64,000 nt of DNA, taken from contig CM069436.1 of the NCBI GenBank assembly GCA_035610365.1, positions 60,403,505 to 60,467,504 of the forward strand, read 5' to 3'. The notes below the pieces were generated by a model that saw nothing but the letters and a program-made list of their open reading frames with translations, was not told the DNA's origin and ran no database searches. Of this stretch, positions 1 to 10,775 are shown in pieces. The stretch is from Aquatica leii (lineage: Eukaryota; Arthropoda; Insecta; Coleoptera; Lampyridae). The number at the start of each line of letters is the position of its first letter. Positions within the stretch are counted from its first letter, which is position 1. The position numbers and the translations under genes are program-made.

Positions 1-379
1 GAAGTTTGAAAGCGAAACAGGTGTCGCCTTGAGGCAGTTATAAGCTCTTCTGTCCCACAGAAGTACCCGCGCAGACAAAAAAAAGAGTATCGAGGAAATC
101 GCGCGACAAATGCTTTGAGAAAGAGTGACGACTTCAAACTGCGGTGAAATAGGTCACGCACGACGACATCGTAGCAAACATAATAAAACGACAAGAAAAG
201 CGTCTAAAAGCATGGAACTAGTTGACCAAAAGACACAAAAGTTAACCTCATCCAGTCATGCCCCAGAGATTACTATTCAAATGGCATTGCCTATGGAGCA
301 GTTGCGCAGCATTTACCTCGATGGCAAACAAGGTGATCCTAATTTTTCAATTTATGTAGCAGTGGCGGTTGGTTTATAA
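1..379 (+). mobile_element. possible retroelement gag zinc-knuckle remnant
   Basis: The 84-codon frame at 125-379 begins with residues TTSNCGEIGHARRHR. This resembles the CCHC zinc knuckle of retrotransposon Gag proteins, but the first and last cysteines are missing (the last is Arg, CGT). Upstream, 1-120 is open in pieces with basic, helix-like composition broken by stops, as expected of a decayed gag. No protease or RT follows. This could be the downstream half of the same kind of gag seen at 9315-9835, but the two pieces do not overlap, so that is inference. A chance resemblance is possible. Confidence 0.3.
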
Positions 380-490
380 GGATTCTAGAGCGCGAGCTTT
401 CCAGATGTTCATTAAAATAAAAAACGGTACAAATTATTATGAAATAAAATATTTAAACATGTTTATAGAATATAAGTATTAGCTGTGGTA

Positions 491-777
491 TTAGTGATGG
501 ACAAAATATCGTTATCGGTGACTTTATCGCTGTTAGTTGTTGATCACTAAAATATCAGCGACTAATAAAAATACAAAACCAGTTACCGGTGATTCCGTAA
601 CTACTGCACGGTTGTTGGTCAAATTGTTAACTTTTTCATTGTCCTCGTTATGTCAAAATTTTTAATACTTTTTTTTAGTTACGGACTTATAAGTCGCTTC
701 TAGAAGTAACAGTCACTTAAAAGTAATCGTCGCCAATTCACCGGTGACCAAAAAGTAGCCGGTAAGAACATCACTAA
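491..777. mobile_element. possible small MITE
   Basis: TTAGTGATG at 491-499 is the exact inverted complement of CATCACTAA at 769-777. The start (TAGTGATGGACAAAA) resembles termini of hAT-type elements. The interior repeats motifs such as ATCGGTGAC/CACCGGTGA in both orientations. I could not find a convincing 8 bp target duplication; TA flanks are present. The short inverted repeat could be chance. Confidence 0.3.
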
Positions 778-1460
778 TAGGTAATCATCTACTTTTTATT
801 ACTTTAAAACATTAATTTAATGTGGTCGCCATTCAATACAATTTATATTAAATAGGTATTTCTTTATGTTCGGGTTACAATTATTGGCGCCCATACCTGT
901 ATATAAAGCGAGCATTGTAACGTGACGTTGGGATCCCTATCAGGAGATTTTCTCGTGCGAAAGAGTTTACGCGCTTGTTTCCCGCGATGGTTTCAATCTT
1001 TCAATTCGGTAATCATTAAGTGGTAGGACTTGTATGACGTGTTCTAAGTGAAACGGCATACTTGAACGTAATTTTCGAAAAATGCAAAAAAGTGCTGTAC
1101 ATTTGTTTAATGAATCTGTAAGGCTGTCGTCAAAAAAAATGTTGAAATAAAATTTCTCGGAAGAATATAAAAATACCGCATGGTTTTGGATTGAAACTAG
1201 TACATTAAAGAAAAACGTAATTATTATTGCTTTATTGCCAAAATTTCTCTATTATTAAAAAAAAAAATTAAAAACACATTCTTTCCGGTCTTTGATCGGG
1301 GCTGCCATTTGTAAAATTACGAAACCAGGACAAATAGGTTGTAAACCCCAGATTTTTAAACTGCAAACTTGGACAACTTTTTAAATCATTATAATTTAAA
1401 TTATTTAATACAATGTACTATTATAGATATATAGAATAAAACACAGTTAAAAATAGTATT

Positions 1461-1930
1461 AGCACAATTTAGAACAAAACGAGCACAATTACACATACCA
1501 AAAGAAAAAATATTGTAAACAAATTGAACTGGAAACGGGGGGTTAATAGTTAATTTAGTTTTCGGATTTGTTTTAGTAATTTAAAAATAGGTTCAGGACA
1601 AAATAATAATGGCACAATTTAGTACAAAACAAACACAATTAAATAATCAAACGAAATTGTAACCAAATTTAAAGTACAGGGTGCTGACGATCAAGTTAAT
1701 TGAACCACGTTTTTTGTCTATTTAGAATAAAACACAGTTAAAATACTATTAGCACAATTTACCACAAAACGAACACAATCGAATAAGCAAAATAGTGTAA
1801 ATAATTGGGTAAGTCTCCGGTTTTTGTTTAATCTTTTTGATCGATTTAAAGATAAGTTTAACTGAGTTTAATGTTAGCAACATTTAGCACAAAATGAGCA
1901 CAATTAATGAAGCTAAAAGTATTGTAAAAA
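1461..1930. repeat. degenerate 4-copy tandem repeat, period about 125-150 bp
   Basis: The motif GCACAATTTAG-ACAAAAC-AGCACAAT occurs at about 1462, 1612, 1752 and 1877. Each copy is followed within about 20-30 bases by A-rich sequence ending in ATTGTAA, and two copies are preceded by AAAACACAGTTAAAA-TA. Spacing shrinks from 150 to 125 bp. No coding frame runs through it. It may be the remnant of a satellite or of tandem repeats inside a larger element. Confidence 0.6.
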
Positions 1931-2115
1931 AATTAAATCAAAAAGGGGCACTGAGGGTTAAATTAGCCTGCAAATTTTAAAATTTTATTAACAGTTTAAA
2001 ATTTAACACACTTAAAGATTTTTTCCACAGTGTCCGCAATGTTCTACGCGATCTCTAGAACACTTCAGTTCCCATAATAAAAAAAATGAGGGCGTGTACT
2101 AGTGTACACACGTAA

Positions 2116-2782
2116 GAAGTGAAACTTCTTTATGGCCTTATTTTTCGCAAAATGATCTACATGCAACTTTTCAGAAATTGGTTAAATAAAGTTAAATTAG
2201 ATAAAGTTTAAACAAAAGGATTTTATTATCATAGACATGAATACAAGAAAATGATCTACATGCAACTTTTCAGAAATTGGTTAAATAAAGTTAAATTAGA
2301 TAAAGTTTAAACAAAAGGATTTTATTATCATAGACATGAATACAAATAATACAATATTATTTCACTTTAACTTTTTGCTACTAAGATTATTACAGCATTT
2401 CATTAATTGTAATAGAATTATTACTATCATTGTCATCGTTATTATATATTTTTGTAATTAATGGCTTATGGTAACTGAAATATGAAATTGAATCTACAAA
2501 AATTAGTTAATTGATTTACAAAAATTAATAACATATTTCAGAATTTATACTCTATGCCAATTAATTGATGTTCATTAAATTAGCAGTCGTATTAATTAAA
2601 AATGTGACGCGTAACGAAATAAGCGACATGCTATCCCTACTGCGTTGGAGAAACTCTTCGTCTGAACGTGGTCTGAACCAACCGTGGTAGGGGCAAGAAA
2701 AAGATGGCGCGTAACGGAAAAATGTGACGCGTAAAATGTGACGGTAAATTTTTTTCCAACGCCGATAAAGAAGTTTCACTTC
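2116..2782. mobile_element. inverted-repeat-bounded non-autonomous element
   Basis: An 18-base perfect inverted repeat bounds the segment: GAAGTGAAACTTCTTTAT at 2116-2133 and its complement at 2765-2782. Inside are the 99 bp tandem duplication (2149-2346) and several copies of AATGTGACGCGTAA near the right end (about 2600, 2721 and a partial copy at 2733). No transposase frame is visible, so this would be a passenger element of a DNA transposon. The family is unknown to me. Confidence 0.5.
2149..2346. repeat. two perfect 99 bp direct tandem copies
   Basis: The block beginning AAATGATCTACATGCAAC is present at 2149-2247 and again at 2248-2346, with no difference I can see between the copies. 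Such identity implies a recent duplication or an assembly artefact. It sits inside the inverted-repeat element 2116-2782. Confidence 0.85.
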
Positions 2783-3446
2783 AATAAAAGTGTATGTTTT
2801 TGCATTTCATTTTTAGTCACACGATTTTTCTCACGTTTGTCAATATAACAATGAATCCTTATATTAACCTCGTTTATAAGATTGTTGTAGGTGTTTTGTC
2901 TGTATAAAGATTATCGTAAACATTATTTTCTTTTTCATAATACAACTTTTTTTAATTGAATAAGAACATACAAGAATTTTTTTAATACTATTTATAGTTA
3001 GCCAAATATAATAATTTATGATAAAACAGTTACTATAATTTATTTTATTTTACGTATATGCAGTATTTAACTTGATATTACATTAATCTGCCAATTAGAT
3101 AAAGTTTATACTCATATTATAGAACTTATATTAACATTTTTAGAAGAACGTTTTTAATGTTATGTGATGTTTTAGTTTCTTTAGCTACATACGGTTCTAT
3201 AAATAATTAGTTAAATAAATATACTCTTTGTGTAAAATATAAAGCATAGAAAATAAGTAGCAATCATTTTCTTATATTTAGAAATTTTGAATCAAAAGTT
3301 TCTGAATCACTCGATACATAAGTAAGATAAGCGACATCTATTGCAGTTTAAATTCATTAGTTACAGATAATCAGCTGTTATTGACATTTAAATGAGTGTG
3401 TTTAGTTATATCGTACATTAAAATTCAAATTGATAAAAATAATGAA

Positions 3447-6400
3447 ATGGAGTTAGAAGACTGTGATGACGTTCTTCATCATTTTACAGGCGGAACACTG
3501 GAGTTAAATTCCGAAGAAGCGAAAACACCTAGTTCTGAACATAGTTTATTAATTCCAAATACTGATAATCACAGTAATACACCGAACAACAATAGATGGG
3601 GAAACACTATTATAACTCCAATTGCATCGATACCACAACGCAGTATGTTATGTACCTGTATTGTAAGTGTTGAAAGTAACTTTGATTTTATTGTAGTATC
3701 TGATAAAGTATGGCCTAAAAAGAATAACGAGACGAATGAAAACATGTCAATTAAACCTGCAATGTCGATGTTAATTGCAGGAAATGCTAATGATTTTTTT
3801 ACTTTTCGTCAGAGCATTATTGAGCAAGCAGTGAAAGAATGTGTAGATTTTTTTTTAGATAATGGAGATGACTCATTATTCTCAGCTTTTCTCTTAACAG
3901 AGTAAGTTTAATCCTAGCTATATAAATTACTCTTGAATTTGTTATTAGGATAAGTTTATGGGATGCCGAAAAGGAACGCTTAGTCCTAATATCTTCGAAA
4001 AATATGGTTGTTGTTAAATACGATTTTATAGCTTTACGTAGATTAGATCATAGAATAATTCCATTACAAAATATCGACACAATATTACTTGGTGATCTAG
4101 TTTACCCAACGTCTTCTATTGTACCGTAAGTTAAATTTACTTTTTTTAAGGTGTTCTAACTATCAGGGTTTTTACTAATTTAGACGTATTAATGGCTTTG
4201 TCGAAGGATTGTCTGCTATTGTGCAAAACTGCTTATTTGATGCTTGGACTAAAAATAAGCCTAATAACGATTTGTCAAACTATTTTCATCCTAGGTATAT
4301 ATATTATTTCATTTGTTAGCTTATTCATTTTTACTGCTTTTTGTTTGGTTTTTGAGAAAGAAGTTGTTGTACTGTGTTCTAATTGTTTATCTTTATGGTT
4401 ATGACACATAATAAGCATGTAAATATTTTTTAAGAGTAACATTATCTGCAGTGATATTATATCTGGTATTAGAAGTTTAAGTTGTACAGTACCGTTTGCT
4501 CACACCACTAATTTATGTTTTGTCTAGCCAATACTCAATCTACACTCGTGTTGCCATGATATGTATAAAAATTACAGGCCACTGACCAAGCAAATGTCGA
4601 AATTTGTTCAAGAACAAACAAAAACAACTTGTTTATTCATTTTGTTAACATATTTGCAGTTGTATATGCCTTGTAAATGTGATAAATGTTAAATTTTATT
4701 GAATTATTTTGTAAGAGATAATTTTGAGGTTTTAAGTATTTGCACAGAAGCAATTTCTTATCCAATTGTACGTTGCGCGTGTCTGCTCATCCAGACACAT
4801 TTATTTAGGTTTTTGTTCAAGCTTGGTCAAACCGTATATATAGTTACGGTTACATAATTAAGAACGACCTAAAACCCAGGTTCAAGAAAAACTAAGAAAG
4901 ATTAACAATAGATAGAAACCATCTTAGTAGATATTTACTTGACAGAAGCCTACTTAAAAACTGTTAATCGGGTAGTTCGTCCAAGTACAAAAAATTTGTC
5001 ATAAACATAGCTTTATTTTAAGGGGTCATATAATTAGGAATGACAGATTTTTAATTTACTAAAAAATATTTTTGTTAATTAAAACGTTTCTAATGTTTTT
5101 ACATTCAGTATTTAGTAGAATGGCCTTTATCTTTGATTACTTCATCTTATAAGTGCCGTGCCGATACTTAGTGGCGCTTGTGTGCAAAAAATTTCATGGC
5201 GCCCATGAAAATTATAGTTAAAAAAATTGTTTGCTATTGTTAAATAAAAAGTTAAGAAATAGCAAACAAATATGTAATCAGATAATAATACAAGAAATAT
5301 AAAAATGGTAAAATATACAAATCAAATACAGTATACAAAGTATGTTAATACATGTAAATGCAATGATACAACTCTTAAATATAACAAAAGATTTTCCAAC
5401 ATGTAATTAAAACAAACTCTCCTTTACAAGCTACTTCTAACAAATAAAAATAAATAATAAATTCTTTATATCCGAACTGTCAGGTAGACCTATCTAATAA
5501 ATAAAATCTATTTTCACAAATTTAAAAATCGGCAATTCACAAATTTCGAGGCTTCATGTTGGCAATTTTTTTTTAATATGGTGAATATCTATTTCTTCTA
5601 ATATAGATGATTATATTGAGATGATAGATAAATTTGATAACCGTTCGTACCTCATGATCGTTCTTAAATAATTTTCTATTAGCTTTAATTTGGAGGACAG
5701 ATCTGACAACAGATACAGGTAAAGTGAGCCCGGAGGTCATTCCGCCTACTCAGTGGGAGTGCAATGCTTATGTGACTTACGTCATTTATCATTATCTTCG
5801 CAGCACGTGTGTATAAAACACAGATGCTAGAATGCCCATTTCTTATCACATATGACAAACTTTACAGTCAATTTTCTTAGTTAATCTATAATATTCATTT
5901 GTAATAGAAAACTTATCGCTTTTGTTTCATAAGGACGATGGTACAAGACATTAAAAATTAATAGCTAATATTAGTTTAGACGTTCAGAATTTAAATTTAA
6001 TGCTCGCAATTTCAGATATTTGTGGTGGGATCGATTCAGATGAAAGCTATTGTTTACTATCAACTGCAAATAGATTGTATCGATTGTACGTGCTAATTTT
6101 CATTCGGAAGACAGGAAGTTTTAGAAATAGGTCGGGTGACTCATATATCGAACTGTCAATATACGGACCAAGATTTGTTATTGTGCAAATCATTTGAAAG
6201 CACGTTTTGTTTTTGTATAAAACTTTGGTTTAGTTTTTAATATCATACTATACAAATACAAACAAAGACAATACAACAAAAAAATACATACAAAGACCAT
6301 ACTTCTTAACATTTTTAGACTTTAATTTAATTCATAGATTTAATTGACATTGCGTTGGTCATTCTGTTTTTTTATATTTCCCTTACAAAATCTATCTAAT

Positions 6401-8971
6401 TAGTTCTTAAAATATTAGATTTGACTTTTAAACGTCTTTTCAATAGGTCCTACATAAACTAAAGTTTAGTGAAAAGTGCTACTGTCAAATCAAACTGTAT
6501 GACAGAGGACGGATAATGCATAGATTGTAATATTATTGAAGTTTGGTTTTAGAAAAAACGAAGTGACTTCTATATGACAATTTTACAGCATTCTGAAATT
6601 GTCTATTCTTTCGAATCAACACAAACATATAAGTTATAGGTATTTAAAAGTAAAAATCTGATGCCAATTAGATGAAAGATTTTGTATTGGAAATTTAAAA
6701 AGAATAGAATTGCCAACTCGATGTCAATAAAATTCATGTCCGAAAATGTTGGTCAATTACGTTGAATTTTAATAGAAACATTTTTAGATTATCTAATTAT
6801 AAATGCCATTTTTGCAATAAATTTATGTTTACAATCTTAGTTAATAGCGCTTTTACTGTAATTGAGTATAATGAATACAAATTTTAAGTCCGTTTTGACT
6901 TAGAAACTTATTGTACGGCATGTTAAACTATAGCTTAATTTGTCGGTGTAGTTTAAGCGTTGTTTATACGTCTCAAACATTCTTAGGATTAAAGGCTAGC
7001 TTAAAAGATACCAACTGTCTATGATTGCACTTGGCTTGCGTAATTTATTACTGGCAACTGATTATGACAATAAATAATAATTTCTTTATACTTAACAAAA
7101 CATCGAAATAAAATAGAACTCGGTAAACATAGAACTTTTTTTTTTCTAATACAGTTTCAACTGTTGCTTAATTGCGGTCTTAATTGGAATTGGGTACTCA
7201 AATTAACAAGCGCAGGTAGACCTATCAAAGGAAGATATAATTAAACCAAGTTTCTGATCTACTCAGAACAGGTTGTGATGAGCGGAAAATCACATGTGTT
7301 TTTGCAGAATTCTACATCTAAGAGTGCTTTAAAAAAGAGTCTGTTTTTGGTGACACATGGCGGATGTGTTCTGCAACCCTGTGCCAAACATGTAAAGTGT
7401 AAAATGGATGGGTCAAAAACACTGTAACGCTTAAGCTGCTTTTAGCATATAAAGAGCTACGTCTCAGTACATCATTAACACTTTTTCCTCTATATTTTCG
7501 TACGGTCAAAGTATACGAAGTGTATTGTTAACAAATCTGGCACACTTTATATTTAGTCGCTGTTAATTTACCCACCATCATATTCGCTGTAGAGGTTCCT
7601 GCATCATCCGTGATTTTGTCAACGACTAACTAAATATATGCACCTGATTTATTGTTCGATGGGATTTAAATCCGGTGAATGTGGTGCCCACGGCAAAGTA
7701 TTTACGCTTGCTTCTTGAAAGAAATCCATCGTTTGACGTGTAATATGGGGACCTGCGTTGTCTTGCTGAAAAAGGATTGTGGGCGGCTATCTAGATAAGG
7801 TAGTGATGTGGTTTGTAGGACATTATCAACATAACGCGCAGCTGTCATACTGCTTGGAATAAAAACAAGTGGTTATCGGTTACCATAGGAAATAGCCCCT
7901 CAAATTATTACTCCAACAGTCATGCCTCTCAACAACAAACCCAATATCACGTCACTCCCCACGGCGGCGTCTTACCCTTCTACCGCCATCGTGCTTACCT
8001 TCGACTCATAGTAGCAAAACGGACTTGTAGCGCCAGTTGGTCTTCTTCGTCTTCCTCTACTTTTTTCTGTCTACACACGACACACGCCCATTACCGCAAT
8101 GCAGTACAATTAACACGGCAATTAATGCTACCTCTGTCAAAGTCGCTAACATGGTGATAATTTTGACGTGTTCGAACTCCAGGCATTTTGTAACGCTTAA
8201 CACTAATAGACGGAGACACAATAACTTAATATCTGTACTAGTAAACTCTCATAAACCGGTTACTTCACAAAATACTAATAGATAATATAGTTTCCATAGC
8301 ATGCTTTAAATACAGCCATTCTGTTCCCAAAAAATCAAGTTGAAGAAATTATTACTTCTGGGTGTAACACTTATTCTGTCACCGAGTATATCAAAAAAGG
8401 TGTTTGAATACGATTTAGATCACTTTCTTATAATTTTTCTTTTCTATAATAACAAAATACGTTGCATTTTAACAACTAAATAATAACAGCATTTACATGT
8501 ACAGCAATCTTCCTTCTAGCAACTTTTAATTTATCGTTCTTGTGTTTCTAATTATTATATTATACTAATATTTTCTTTATGTAGTAATAGAAACGTGCAA
8601 GGAGTTAGATTAATGTGGAACAAAGGTAAGCCTCTCAACTTTGGAAATAAATGGAACCCTTTGTCTAGTGATGTTCCATTTATTACATTTACATCGCATC
8701 CTTTATTCTTTCATAAAGGTAAACATCGAAGAATTAAAAACCAACGAAAATTAACTCATATTTTACAGAATGTACAAGCGATGATCAAAAAAAGATATAC
8801 AATTTAGAAGAATTTACTGAAAATATTATTTCATCTTTAAACCGCAGCGGAAGCAATTATATAATACACCACAAAAACATATTGATGGAAAATTATGTTG
8901 GCATTGGATCTCTAATTCATAACAGAAACGGATTAGGATTTTTTAAAGTTAGAGGAAGGTTCAGCTTTTGA
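3447..8971 (+). CDS. TPRG1L: TPRG1-like (hSac2 domain) protein, five exons
   Basis: Exons 3447-3901, 3949-4125, 4184-4294, 8591-8718 and 8769-8971 join through GT..AG introns in consistent phase (1,074 nt, 357 residues plus stop). The start is the first in-frame ATG in a good context (GAAATGG). The open frame upstream of it has no ATG. The first about 75 residues are acidic and low in complexity. From about residue 75 the protein follows the TPRG1/TPRG1L (p63-regulated gene 1-like) family, which consists mostly of an hSac2 domain. Landmarks are FTFRQSIIEQAVKECVDFF, ISLWDAEKERLVLIS, GVRLMWNKGKP and FITFTSHPLFF. Vertebrate TPRG1L is a synaptic-vesicle-associated protein without known catalysis; the insect role is unknown to me. 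The 4.3 kb fourth intron contains a Tc1-like remnant. Identity comes from recalled family features, not a search. Confidence 0.75.
4295..8590. other. long intron of the TPRG1-like gene
   Basis: Between exons 3 and 4. Apart from the Tc1-like remnant near its right end, I see only AT-rich sequence with short unrelated frames. The string CAGGTAGACCTATC occurs near 5481 and 7213, and AATAAATAATAA-TTCTTTATA near 5450 and 7072. This hints at an old duplicated repeat around the middle, too weak to define. Confidence 0.6.
7580..8050 (-). mobile_element. dead Tc1-like transposase fragment
   Basis: Read on the minus strand in shifting frames, the segment shows landmarks of Tc1-family transposases in order. 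SDESRF is near 8040, GAISYGN near 7895, LFQQDNAGPHITRQ near 7770 (second catalytic Asp) and HSPDLNPIE near 7675 (final acidic catalytic residue). The order and spacing fit the C-terminal two thirds of a DDE transposase. At least three frame changes and several stops make it non-functional. It lies in an intron of the TPRG1-like gene in the opposite orientation. Confidence 0.8.
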
Positions 8972-9225
8972 ATATATTTTTTGATTGTGAGTACAAATGT
9001 GTCAATTTAGTGAAGATGAAAGTTTTCTTTATATTAATTTTTTTATTATTTATAATTGTGCTTTATAAATTAATTTTTATTTTTAAATTTTATCAGAATA
9101 TGTGTTCATATTTTATTAAATTATATAAATGGCGAATGATTATTAATTGTTTCGTATAAATAATAACGTTTATTGCCTCTTTTAATTGTAGTTTTATTTC
9201 ATTCCGAAGAGTCCCGGCGTCTTAA

Positions 9226-9231
9226 ATAAAT
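9226..9231 (+). promoter_or_regulatory. candidate poly(A) signal of the TPRG1-like gene
   Basis: AATAAA about 255 bases after the stop codon at 8971. It is the first canonical hexamer I noticed downstream. In AT-rich DNA it may be chance. Confidence 0.3.
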
Positions 9232-9314
9232 TGTATAAATTAAACCAATTTACTACAAGAATTCGCAAATTAAAAAAATTACTAAACAATTTGTTTATTT
9301 AGACAACAACCAGA

Positions 9315-9835
9315 GTGCAATCAGTAGATATTACAATTCAGAAGTGGGAGTTGTGTGAGTTCTGTAGTGAAAGTAACAACGGGCATGCACTGATAAACCA
9401 AGCTGACGTAGAGATGCGTAATTACAAGTACGTACAAGAAATACGTGCAATTTTAGCAGCCCAAAACGAAGCGATTGAAAATGGCAATGGCGACGATGCA
9501 ACGACCACAGCCGACGGTGTTTCAGGTAATACCCGATCTGACGAAAAATATCAGCACGTAGGACGGAGAAGAGTACGGAACCGGGCTATGGACTGACTGG
9601 ACGGCATCATCAGCCGAGTACTCCTTCATCAATGGTCAGACTCGATGAAGCTAGAAATAGCAAGAATGCACTTGAGAAAAGCGGCGAAAACCTGGTACGA
9701 CGCTCGACGAGCTGAGCTAGACACTTGGAACAACTTTGCGGAAGCTTTTCGGACGCGGACACTTTCTTAGACGACATCGTGAAGTTGGAACGAGTCCATA
9801 AAACGCGAGCAGTTGTTTACCAGTGTTTCTCATAA
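9315..9835 (+). mobile_element. gag-like remnant of an LTR retrotransposon
   Basis: Frames 9315-9596 and onward (with a stop and a frame change near 9590 and 9765) give an acidic N-terminal part. It is followed by MKLEIARMHLRKAAKTWYDA and LDTWNNFAEAFRTRT, the pattern of the Gag capsid region of Metaviridae-like retrotransposons (leucine-rich helix, then W..F...F). No zinc knuckle, protease or polymerase follows, and no LTRs are evident. It lies in the gap between the two convergent host genes. Confidence 0.5.
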
Positions 9836-10353
9836 AATAAATTTGAAGAAATTTGTAATCTGCGTTTCGCAGTGGTAATATAGATCCAGCACAATGATAA
9901 ATTTGCTCTGGTATTTTTAATGCTAGCATATAATTTTTGCGCACAATCTTTGTTGCGCCGAATATCATATTTGAAAACATGAATTATACTTGCATATGTT
10001 TGCAACGATTTGCTTCTATTATCTGATACCAACTTTTATAATGGTTCAACTGGCGAATGAATTTATGGGCACTGTAATATACGCATACTTTATCCATTTT
10101 TCTGACAACGACACTTGGATGAAGACTGTAATCATAATTAGGATTGTAATTGAAAGCACTAAGATTTAAATCAATGTACAGTAAATATCTTTAAAGACCA
10201 AATGATGTATCATATAGTATAGTTATATATCCGTCGTGCTTTATTGTATACTGCACAGTCTTTGTCTGCTCAACTTTGACTAAACGCCGGATTCGTTTGA
10301 TTATTATGTTTTAAACACAAAGAAAATTAAGCTATTTATGAACCTTTCAAATC
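9836..10353. other. intergenic gap between the convergent genes
   Basis: No recognisable gene. Minus-strand frames at 9717-9980 and 9817-10032 do not resemble any family I know and overlap the gag remnant. The host genes on either side run towards each other here. Confidence 0.55.
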
Positions 10354-10359
10354 TTTATT
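10354..10359 (-). promoter_or_regulatory. candidate poly(A) signal of the hemocytin-like gene
   Basis: TTTATT on the plus strand reads AATAAA on the gene strand, about 64 bases past the stop codon at 10423-10425. This is a normal position for a 3' end signal. Confidence 0.5.
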
Positions 10360-10422
10360 AAATAAGGTAGCAAATACAATTTATTACAAAGAATTAGCGC
10401 AGCAAATACATTTCATAATCGT

Positions 10423-10775
10423 TTATAAACCGACACACTCTTTGCATTTACAATTAACCGCTACAGGAATTTGTCTTTTAATGACATTTCCGTCTTCACA
10501 TTCTAATTCTACTGTTATATCTTTAACCTCTTCCACTTGGCAACATGTGCACTTTGAATTATAATTCATATGGCCTGAAAAAAGGTAATACTATGAAGGT
10601 TAAATCAGTACTTAATACTTACTAAAATCAAATGAAGCTAAAGATTCGCATACACCATTACATTCTGCTAGGTCAACGATAGGATTTTTATTAATGCATA
10701 TACCATGGCCAAGTTCTTCTATAGAAATTTTCCCAATGGTGTTAGTAGCATTTAATGGGACAACAGCGCATGTAC
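10423..10775 (-). CDS. hemocytin-like: last two exons with C-terminal cystine knot
   Basis: Exons 10623-10775 and 10423-10574. The penultimate exon begins with ST-CAVVPLNATNT and has further cysteine pairs (CINKNPIVDLAECNGVC). The last exon has CTCCQVEEVKDITVELECED, then NCKCKECVGL and the stop. This spacing of CxCC, a lone C and CxCxxC is the C-terminal cystine knot (CTCK) used for dimerisation in VWF, mucins and hemocytins. It is complete, so the gene is not truncated at its 3' end. Confidence 0.85.

Larger units (their letters stand above)
380..3446. other. gene-free, repeat-rich DNA upstream of the TPRG1-like gene
   Basis: AT-rich sequence with no convincing coding frame. It holds three repeat structures listed separately (491-777, 1461-1930, 2116-2782). 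The 72-codon minus frame at 2561-2779 lies inside the inverted-repeat element and matches nothing I know. The promoter and 5' UTR of the gene starting at 3447 should lie in the last few hundred bases, but I see no clear core promoter. Confidence 0.6.

Noticed and set aside
125..379. A host gene of 84 residues
   Set aside because: The only recognisable part is a broken zinc knuckle, and the flanks are full of stops; a retroelement remnant is more likely.
6000..6197. 65-codon plus frame in the TPRG1-like intron
   Set aside because: No resemblance to any family and no splice logic that would add it to the gene.
7318..7509. 63-codon minus frame beside the Tc1-like remnant
   Set aside because: Not readable as part of the transposase; no landmark residues, so not called.
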